NCBI GenBank assembly: GCA_020446675.1
Contig: JAGREE010000005.1
Location: 1-64,000, forward strand
From: Alphaproteobacteria bacterium
GTDB lineage: Bacteria; Pseudomonadota; Alphaproteobacteria; Sphingomonadales; Emcibacteraceae
Direction of reading: 5' to 3'
DNA length: 64,000 nt
In this document: positions 57,933-64,000 of the stretch, in pieces
Layout of the letters: every line of letters begins with the position of its first letter
How positions within the stretch are numbered: the stretch's first letter is position 1
Made by a program: the position numbers and the translations under genes
The notes under the pieces: model-generated
What the model was told of the DNA's origin: nothing
Seen by the model: only the letters and a program-made list of their open reading frames with translations
Database searches by the model: none

Positions 57933-59061
57933 ATGAAAGCTGAAATCCAAAATAGTGTGGAAAAAATCAAGCAGTCGCTCGCACTGCTGAGGAGGCATCT
58001 TTGACTGGGATGTTGCACTTGAACGATATGAGGAATTAACGGCCCTCTCTGAAGATCCCAAACTCTGGGACAATCCAAAAAATGCTCAAAGTCTTATGAA
58101 AAAACGTACAAAGCTTGAACAAGCTATTACGCTTTGTAAAAATGTGCAAACTGAGCTTAATGATAATATTGAGCTTATAGAGCTTGGTGAACTCGAAGAT
58201 GATCAGGACATTATTTCAGAAGCCGAAGCGGCCATCACGAGACTGACTGATAAAGCGTCCGTACTGGAAATGCAGACCTTGCTGAGTGGGGAAGCGGATG
58301 CCAACCCGGCTTATCTTGAAATCAACTCCGGTGCTGGCGGCACTGAAAGCCAGGACTGGGCTAATATGTTGTTACGGATGTATAGTCGGTGGGCTTCTGC
58401 TCATGGTTATAAAGTAGACTTAATTGAAATTCATAATGGCGAAGAAGCAGGCATTAAATCGGCAACCATTGAAGTGAAAGGTGAAAATGCCTATGGCTGG
58501 CTTAAAACGGAAAGCGGGGTCCACCGGCTGGTCCGCATTTCCCCGTTTGACAGCAATGCCAAACGCCATACCAGCTTTGCCAGTGTCTGGGTTTATCCTG
58601 TAATTGACGATGATTTTGAAGTAGATGTCAATGAAAGTGATTTGCGTATTGATACATATCGTGCATCAGGCGCCGGTGGTCAGCATGTGAATACCACTGA
58701 CAGTGCCGTCAGAATTACCCATATACCTACAAATATTGTAGTCCAGTGTCAGAATGACAGAAGCCAGCATAAAAACCGGGCCACGGCCATGAATATGCTT
58801 AAAGCGCGTCTTTATGAAGAAGAACTGCAGCGCCGGGAACAGGAAGCCCATAGTGAACATGATTCCAAAACCGATATTGGTTGGGGACACCAGATCCGGT
58901 CATACGTGCTTCAGCCATATCAGATGGTAAAAGATCTGCGGACAGGTGTTGAAAGCGGACAGCCCGATAAAATATTGGATGGTGATATTGACATGTTCCT
59001 GAATGCCGCATTGGCGGCAAGAGTGCATGGCAGCAGTACTGAGGTGGAAGATATAGAATAA
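57933..59061 (+). CDS. prfB: Peptide chain release factor 2 (programmed +1 frameshift)
   Basis: Release factor for UAA/UGA codons. Reading starts at ATG 57933 and reaches an in-frame TGA at 58002-58004 after 23 codons. The classic signal AGGAGG-CAT-CTT-TGA-C is present: an internal SD (57990-57995) three bases before CTT TGA. A +1 shift gives codon GAC at 58003 and a full 375-aa protein (CDS joins 57933-58001 with 58003-59061). GGQ is at residues 248-250 (GAGGQHVN) and the UGA-reading SPF lies in RISPFDS. Frameshifting lets RF2 level control its own synthesis. A start at the ATG 58096 would lose the N-terminal domain. Confidence 0.96.
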
Positions 59062-59087
59062 AAAAAGCGGGTTTAAATCCCGCTTTT
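59061..59087. terminator. Bidirectional terminator between prfB and bactofilin
   Basis: AAAAGCGGG (59063-59071) and CCCGCTTTT (59079-59087) form a 9-bp stem with a 7-nt loop and flanking A and T runs, serving convergent prfB (+) and bactofilin (-). Confidence 0.88.
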
Positions 59088-59120
59088 CGTTCTCTTCATT
59101 AAATATTATTTAAATCAAAT

Positions 59121-59621
59121 CTATAAGATTGTTTTTTTTTCTGGTTCTTTATTATCGGTATTTGCAGAAACGACTTTGGTTGTATTATTGTTGGAACTGG
59201 CAAGATTACCTGCAGCATTAGTATTCTGATGACTTAAATTACCTTCAATAAATGCACCGGCTTCTATACTGAGCGTCTGGTGGCAAAGATCACCGGTAAT
59301 TTTTGCTGATTTTTCAACGCGAATATTTCTGCCAGTAATGCTGCCTTTAACGGTGCCTTTAACAACGGCATCATCAGCGGTCACTTTTCCCTTGACGGTA
59401 CCGTGCTCACCAATAGTGACTGAGTTGCTTTTTAAATCGCCTTCAATTGTGCCATCTAATTGAATTTCTCCGGATGTGGTAAGATTTCCTTTAATAACAA
59501 CATCTGAACTGATTATTGACGGTACTGAATTTGCAGGTGGTTTCATAGCCTTAATTTCCTCAGGTTTTTCGGTTTTATCTTGGTTAGCTGTCGTAGCTTT
59601 GTTGTCTGATCTTTTGAACAT
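59121..59621 (-). CDS. Bactofilin family cytoskeletal protein
   Basis: A 166-aa polymer-forming protein. Residues about 35-140 form the bactofilin right-handed beta-helix, seen as repeated short strands around glycines and valines (GNLTTSGEIQLDGTIEGDLK, then VKGKVTADDAVVKGTVKGSI). The N- and C-terminal tails are polar and disordered, rich in Lys, Asn and Thr. Bactofilins organise local cell-wall synthesis and recruit partner enzymes. Its start overlaps the M23 peptidase gene by 38 nt, a pairing found in many bacteria. Confidence 0.9.
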   Translation of the reverse strand: MFKRSDNKATTANQDKTEKPEEIKAMKPPANSVPSIISSDVVIKGNLTTSGEIQLDGTIEGDLKSNSVTIGEHGTVKGKVTADDAVVKGTVKGSITGRNIRVEKSAKITGDLCHQTLSIEAGAFIEGNLSHQNTNAAGNLASSNNNTTKVVSANTDNKEPEKKTIL

Positions 59622-60786
59622 CTTTTGCTGCCTTTAGCACTTTTAAAGGGTCAAGTGGTTTCCCATTAAACCAAATTTCATAATGAAGATGAGTACTAAC
59701 GGATCTTCCTGTACTACCCATAAGGCCAATTAGTTGATTTTCCGTTACTTTTTCACCTTTTTTTACCTTTACTTGCGAAAGATGGCCATATTTAGACCGA
59801 AATCCGTTACCGTGATCAATTTCAACATAAAGTCCGAAAGTGCCAAACCGGCCCGCTCTTACGACGACACCTGGTCCACCTGATCTGATTGGCGTTTTAT
59901 GCCAACCTGCCATATCAATACCTTTATGATTTGCCCATTTTTTTGTAATAGGGTCGCGTCTCATACCAAATTTTCCTGAAATATAATATTTTTCAGGTGG
60001 AACGGCGATTGGAAGATATGAGATTGCCGCTTCGAGATTATTTAAATTCTCTCTTTTAATATAAAGTTCATCAAAAGCACTGCTGTCAATAGAAGCTTCA
60101 TTTATGCCTTCTTCAAGGCCAATAAATGGCCCCCCTTGCGCTTTTGCAGATGGTTGGTCTCCCGACAGTTCCAGTATTTTATCGGGGCTAATGCCGGCAC
60201 TGTCCAGAACATTTTCCATAAAGGCCAGTTTCTTATCCACTTTGTTCATCATCATTTTGACAGTGGTATTCTGCTGCATTTCTATGCGCTTAAGTCCTAC
60301 AAAAATTTTATCCAGATCTTTATCACGAATTATATTTCGTGTTTGCTGGTCAGCGTCATCATCAAAATCTTCATCATTGCCGGAAGAATTATCGAATGCG
60401 GGAGTTTGCGTGGTAGGTTTTGTGAGGCTGCCGTCCTCTTCGAGGACCTGTTGTATATATTGCTGGCGCTGTTCAAGTGCTGTGGCGGATTTTTGAATGT
60501 CGTTTTTTAATTGATTATATTGTGCTTCAAGTTCCAGGTAATTTTGGCTGGATATTTTTACCTCGCCGTTTTTTTCGTCAATAATTTCCGTTATATAAAC
60601 ATAATTATACGATGCCACCAGAAACCAGATCGTAAATCCAAGCAGAAACAGGCTGCTTCCAATCTGAACTTTTTGAGAAATTGTGATGAATTTTACGTCA
60701 CCATTTGTCCTGAAGTATAACTGCCTGTCAGGATAGTAACGATCGGCTTTCTCACTTAACCATTTGATAATATTGTCTATTTTCAA
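59584..60786 (-). CDS. Membrane-anchored M23 family metallopeptidase
   Basis: Likely peptidoglycan endopeptidase (400 aa). A single membrane helix lies at about residues 29-51 (SSLFLLGFTIWFLVASY) followed by a coiled coil (about 65-120), an acidic linker and a C-terminal LytM domain with NHKGIDMAG and HLHYEIWFNG zinc motifs, both complete. Proteins of this type are partners of bactofilins in cell-shape control (for example LmdC in Hyphomonas). Overlaps the bactofilin gene downstream. Rejecting other functions is not possible without tests, but the zinc residues suggest activity. Confidence 0.9.
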   Translation of the reverse strand: MKIDNIIKWLSEKADRYYPDRQLYFRTNGDVKFITISQKVQIGSSLFLLGFTIWFLVASYNYVYITEIIDEKNGEVKISSQNYLELEAQYNQLKNDIQKSATALEQRQQYIQQVLEEDGSLTKPTTQTPAFDNSSGNDEDFDDDADQQTRNIIRDKDLDKIFVGLKRIEMQQNTTVKMMMNKVDKKLAFMENVLDSAGISPDKILELSGDQPSAKAQGGPFIGLEEGINEASIDSSAFDELYIKRENLNNLEAAISYLPIAVPPEKYYISGKFGMRRDPITKKWANHKGIDMAGWHKTPIRSGGPGVVVRAGRFGTFGLYVEIDHGNGFRSKYGHLSQVKVKKGEKVTENQLIGLMGSTGRSVSTHLHYEIWFNGKPLDPLKVLKAAKDVQKIRQQSYDS

Positions 60787-60897
60787 TTAATTCTCTCATA
60801 AATAAAAATTCTGCCCAAAAGAATTTCTTTTATTATGGACGAATCGTTCAAAAGTACCCTGAATATGATATCAAATAATTAAAGAATGCAAACATTT

Positions 60898-61716
60898 TTA
60901 ATGAGTTTGTATATTCTCAACCAGTGGCAAATAATACGCTTCTGACAGTCCGGCTTCGTCTCTAGCAGGGCTGTTAAACGGCGGTTTTAAATGCCCGGCA
61001 AAATATTTTCGAACCATTTTTTGATAAGTTTTCTGAGGATTCAGATCATTTTTTTCACATAAAAAATTAAACCATTTTTGCCCTGAACGGACATGATCAA
61101 TTTCTTCTTTATAGATAATTTCAAGTGCCCGAACACTGTCCTTATCCCCACTATCAGAAAATTTTTTGATCATTGCCGGCGTTACATCAAGTCCCCTGGC
61201 TTCCAGAACCAGTGGAACAATTGCCAGACGCGCCAACAGGTCATGTGCCGTGACTTCTGCAGATTGCCAGAGCCCATCATGAGCGGGCAGGGCACCATAA
61301 AAACTGTCAAACGCCTTCAGACGATCATTTAATAATTCAAAATGTCTTGCTTCATCTTCGGCAACCTTTATCCAGTCGTCACAAAAATCACGGGGCATTT
61401 TATGTCCGAACCTCAGCACGATATCCCAGGCCAGGTCGATGGCATTCAGCTCAATATGGGAAATTGCATGAAGCATAGCAATCCGGGCGGCTCGGGCTTT
61501 GGCATTGCGCCTTTTAGGCATATCCTTGGGCATTAAAAGCTCCGGCTTTTCCAGTCTTCCCGGTCTTTCCGGTGCTTGAATGTCAAATTTAAACTCAAGC
61601 AGTCCATTTCGCCAGTCTGCCGCCGCTTTAAAGGTAAGATATATCTTATCATCAATATCAGCAGCGCTTAGTGCATTATGTGCGGCGTCAGCTAATGTCT
61701 GCAGTTTTTCATTCAT
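60898..61716 (-). CDS. DUF455 ferritin-like protein
   Basis: A 272-aa, mostly helical protein of the DUF455 family, related to ferritin-like di-iron proteins such as MiaE. Candidate metal ligands are in AISHIELNAIDLAWD, EDEARHFELL and IYKEEIDHVRSG, three E/H-rich helices. The biochemical function is unknown. Its start overlaps the bcp stop by 4 nt (ATGA), so the two are translated together; a link to oxidative stress is only suggested by this. Confidence 0.82.
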   Translation of the reverse strand: MNEKLQTLADAAHNALSAADIDDKIYLTFKAAADWRNGLLEFKFDIQAPERPGRLEKPELLMPKDMPKRRNAKARAARIAMLHAISHIELNAIDLAWDIVLRFGHKMPRDFCDDWIKVAEDEARHFELLNDRLKAFDSFYGALPAHDGLWQSAEVTAHDLLARLAIVPLVLEARGLDVTPAMIKKFSDSGDKDSVRALEIIYKEEIDHVRSGQKWFNFLCEKNDLNPQKTYQKMVRKYFAGHLKPPFNSPARDEAGLSEAYYLPLVENIQTH

Positions 61717-62174
61717 AGGGCTTTTACGGCGTCAAGAACCTCTTCAACATGGCCGTCAACTTTCACTTTTCGCCAGATATTTTTAATGAGACCGTCTTTT
61801 CCAATCAGGAATGTAGCGCGTTCAATGCCCATATATTCGCGGCCATAAAGTTTTTTTTGAACCCAGACACCATAATCTTCGCAAAGTGTTCCGTGTTCAT
61901 CGACCAGCAGCTTAACTGTCAGATTTTGTTTCTTAATAAAATTCTGATGCATTTTTACGCTGTCTTTTGAGGCCCCAAGAATAATAGTATCCATATCCTC
62001 AAATTTTCCTTTAAGCTGGCTAAATTCTATGGATTCCTTTGTGCATCCAGGTGTGTTGTCCTTGGGATAAAAATAAAGAACAATATTCTTACCGTCAAAA
62101 TCGGACAGGGATACAATATTTCCTGTTTCGTCGGGGAGAGTAAAGTCGGGGGCCTTTTGACCAATTTCGGGCAT
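61713..62174 (-). CDS. bcp: Thioredoxin-dependent peroxiredoxin (Bcp/PrxQ)
   Basis: Reduces hydrogen peroxide and organic hydroperoxides (153 aa). The peroxidatic cysteine is C44 in YPKDNTPGCTKE, with Thr 41 and a later Arg (ERATFLIG) completing the site. The resolving Cys five residues later in E. coli Bcp (C50) is absent here (Ile instead); another Cys in DEHGTLCEDYG may replace it, or the enzyme is of 1-Cys type. Lies 9 nt after glnE and overlaps the DUF455 gene. Confidence 0.93.
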   Translation of the reverse strand: MPEIGQKAPDFTLPDETGNIVSLSDFDGKNIVLYFYPKDNTPGCTKESIEFSQLKGKFEDMDTIILGASKDSVKMHQNFIKKQNLTVKLLVDEHGTLCEDYGVWVQKKLYGREYMGIERATFLIGKDGLIKNIWRKVKVDGHVEEVLDAVKAL

Positions 62175-62183
62175 AGTAACGTC

Positions 62184-64000
62184 CTATTTGTTATTTAGAT
62201 TTGTTGATGGCTCATCAATTAGCATTTCCGATGCCGGTGTTTCAATGATTTCATAATATAAATTATGTATAAAATTCTGATTTTCCAGTATGAGGGCTTC
62301 AACCTTATCCGGTTCAGTATTGAAACGTTCAGCCAGAGTAAGGAGAAGGGCATAAGGTTTTTCCTGATCAACGTTCTCATTGTCAAGACAAAGTCGAAGC
62401 ATGGCCTGGATAGCAGAAAGAATATGCGATGCTTTATAAAGTTCGTTGGCAATCTCTTTTTCCAGAATATTTGCTTTGGATAGAGCTGTTATTTGCTCCA
62501 GCGTGTTTTTTTTCAGTATCTCTGGATGATCTGCCCCATGCCTCAATAGCAAATACTGACAGATAAATTCTACATCAATAATACCGCCACGAATATGTTT
62601 CATGGCCCAGATATTGCTGGTGGCAAAATTATCGACCAGTTTTTTTCTCATATTTGCGACATCAAGAAGCAGTTTTCCTGGGTCGCGGTTTTTATTGCTT
62701 AAAGTATTTAAAATTGCCTCTTCAATTTTTTTCTGTAACGGCTTTGGGCCGGCAATAACCCTGCCACGGGTTAAAGCCATATGCTCCCAGGTCCAGGCCT
62801 GACCCGATTGATAATCTTTAAAACTTTCAAAAGATACGGCAAGAGGTCCCGCTGTTCCCGATGGACGAAGTCGCATGTCAACTTCGTATAATTTCCCTTC
62901 GGCGGTTAAGGCCGTGATGCTGGTAATGAAATTCTGGCAAAGCCGGGCATAATAGTGATTGACTGAAAAAGGCTTGCTTCCATCAGAATAGCTCTCCATA
63001 TCATTAGCTTCGTAAATCAGAACCATATCAATATCCGAGGTCGTGGACATTTCAAAACCACCAAATTTTCCCATGGCCAGAACGCAAATTGATGAATTCT
63101 TGATTATTCCGTGTTTTTTTGCAAATTCCCTTTCTACATATTTGAGCATTGTCTTAAGTGATGTCTGAGCAATATTGGATAGAGTTTTTGAAAACTCAAT
63201 GACATCAGTATCCCCTCTCAGAATCTGAAGTCCAACCTGAAATTTTCCTTCATTTGTCCATTTTCTCGTAATATCGAGAACATCCTGAAAATCAAGAGCT
63301 GTCCGAAGTTGCTCATCAAGATTATCTTGCAGCTTTTTCAGGGAAGAATTTTTTTTAAAATTTTCCGCATTTAATACTGAATCCAGAAGAAGTGGTCTTT
63401 TTGCAAGCTGATTTGCCAGAAACGGAGCAATTCCGGTTATTTGTGCCAGAAGGTCAAGAAGCCAGGGCTGCGCTTTTATAAATGAGAAAAGCTGTACTCC
63501 GGAAGGTAGACGGGAAAGAAATTCATCAAATTTAATAATTCCTGAATCCGGGTCCTTATGCTGGCCAAATATTTTTAAAATGTCCGGGACCAACTGTTTT
63601 AAAATGGTTCTTGCCCGTTCGGTACGGCAGGCACGATATCTTCCAAGCTGCCAGTTCTGAATGATTGTATAAATTTTCTTGGAATCGCTAAATCCGGCTT
63701 CTTCAATTGCTTTCAGTGTTGTCGGATGAAATTCATCAAGGGGGAACGACAGACTGATATCTTCAGCCTGTGTCTGATTGGTGTCCTGAAGTAACCCGTT
63801 AAAAATATCCTGAACACAGTTTAAATGATTGATCAGGTCTTTCTCAAATTTTGCTCTGTCCACATATCCCATGAATTTGGACATACGCTCAATATCGCTG
63901 TTTGACGTGGGCATTATATGCGTTTGATCATCATTGACCATCTGAAGCCGATGTTCAAGAGTTCGCAAATAAATATAGGCATCCTTAAGGATTTCATATT
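62184..64000 (-). CDS. glnE: Glutamine synthetase adenylyltransferase/adenylyl-removase (partial)
   Basis: Bifunctional enzyme that modifies glutamine synthetase under control of PII. The 5' part lies beyond the right edge; 605 residues remain. They begin in the end of the N-terminal removase domain (YLRTLEHRLQM), pass the central helices, and include the C-terminal nucleotidyltransferase with KFGGFEMSTTSDIDMVL, the VDMRLRPSGTAGPL loop and WEHMALTRGRVIAG. The normal C-terminal helical region follows to the stop. A TTG at 63968 is internal and not the start. bcp follows after 9 nt. Confidence 0.95.
   Translation of the reverse strand, partial: YEILKDAYIYLRTLEHRLQMVNDDQTHIMPTSNSDIERMSKFMGYVDRAKFEKDLINHLNCVQDIFNGLLQDTNQTQAEDISLSFPLDEFHPTTLKAIEEAGFSDSKKIYTIIQNWQLGRYRACRTERARTILKQLVPDILKIFGQHKDPDSGIIKFDEFLSRLPSGVQLFSFIKAQPWLLDLLAQITGIAPFLANQLAKRPLLLDSVLNAENFKKNSSLKKLQDNLDEQLRTALDFQDVLDITRKWTNEGKFQVGLQILRGDTDVIEFSKTLSNIAQTSLKTMLKYVEREFAKKHGIIKNSSICVLAMGKFGGFEMSTTSDIDMVLIYEANDMESYSDGSKPFSVNHYYARLCQNFITSITALTAEGKLYEVDMRLRPSGTAGPLAVSFESFKDYQSGQAWTWEHMALTRGRVIAGPKPLQKKIEEAILNTLSNKNRDPGKLLLDVANMRKKLVDNFATSNIWAMKHIRGGIIDVEFICQYLLLRHGADHPEILKKNTLEQITALSKANILEKEIANELYKASHILSAIQAMLRLCLDNENVDQEKPYALLLTLAERFNTEPDKVEALILENQNFIHNLYYEIIETPASEMLIDEPSTNLNNK

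Overview
The window is a dense stretch of housekeeping chromosome from an alphaproteobacterium of fairly low GC content. I base this on gene order. Complex I genes followed by birA, coaX, RNase J, mce, a DUF1467 gene, proS, lolC/E, lolD and dnaE is an alphaproteobacterial arrangement. So are rpsB-tsf-pyrH-frr-uppS-cdsA-dxr-rseP-bamA-fabZ, gltX and comEC near gltA, and rne-amidase-PBP1A-prfB. The short ProRS (433 aa), the DUF1467 and DUF455 proteins and the Gly-Trp-Trp C-terminus of RNase E fit the same group. I cannot place it to an order. I saw no rRNA, tRNA, CRISPR array, insertion sequence, prophage or integrase.

Layout. 1-13270 (+): the distal part of the complex I operon (nuoG, cut at the left edge, to nuoN), then birA, coaX, rnj, mce and a small membrane protein, closed by a strong terminator. 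13547-22068 (+): an exported protein of unknown function, proS, the lipoprotein-release ABC transporter genes, a DUF1761 protein, dnaE and a NUDIX hydrolase. 22245-33416 (+): translation (rpsB, tsf, frr), UMP kinase, isoprenoid and phospholipid genes (uppS, cdsA, dxr), envelope proteolysis and assembly (rseP, bamA, skp), fabZ and a glyoxalase. 33467-36310 (-): gltX and gltA. 36523-45: comEC (+), an apparently Tat-exported TPP enzyme (-), an exported M20 peptidase (+) and uvrB (-). 44330-46180 (+): an aminotransferase and a HAD phosphatase. 46179-53596 (-): a candidate small RNA, LysR regulator, trxB, a DsbA/ScsC-like protein, an M48 peptidase with TPRs, and rne. 54076-59061 (+): cell-wall amidase, PBP1A and prfB, the last with a programmed +1 frameshift. 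59121-64000 (-): bactofilin, M23 peptidase, DUF455 protein, Bcp peroxiredoxin and a partial glnE.

Three things stand out. First, an unannotated minus-strand small RNA candidate (46179-46298) has a promoter, two hairpins presenting C/U-rich loops able to pair with Shine-Dalgarno sequences, and a strong terminator. This resembles the anti-SD sRNAs of other alphaproteobacteria. Second, the usual bamA-lpxD-fabZ-lpxA-lpxI-lpxB-gltA block is present in order but without any lpx gene, which raises the question whether this cell makes lipid A. Third, a thiamine-diphosphate enzyme carries a twin-arginine-like signal and sits divergently beside an exported M20 peptidase. Smaller points include a possible structured rpsB leader, a 51-nt hairpin between tsf and pyrH, and a large charged, His/Asp-rich insertion in RNase E.
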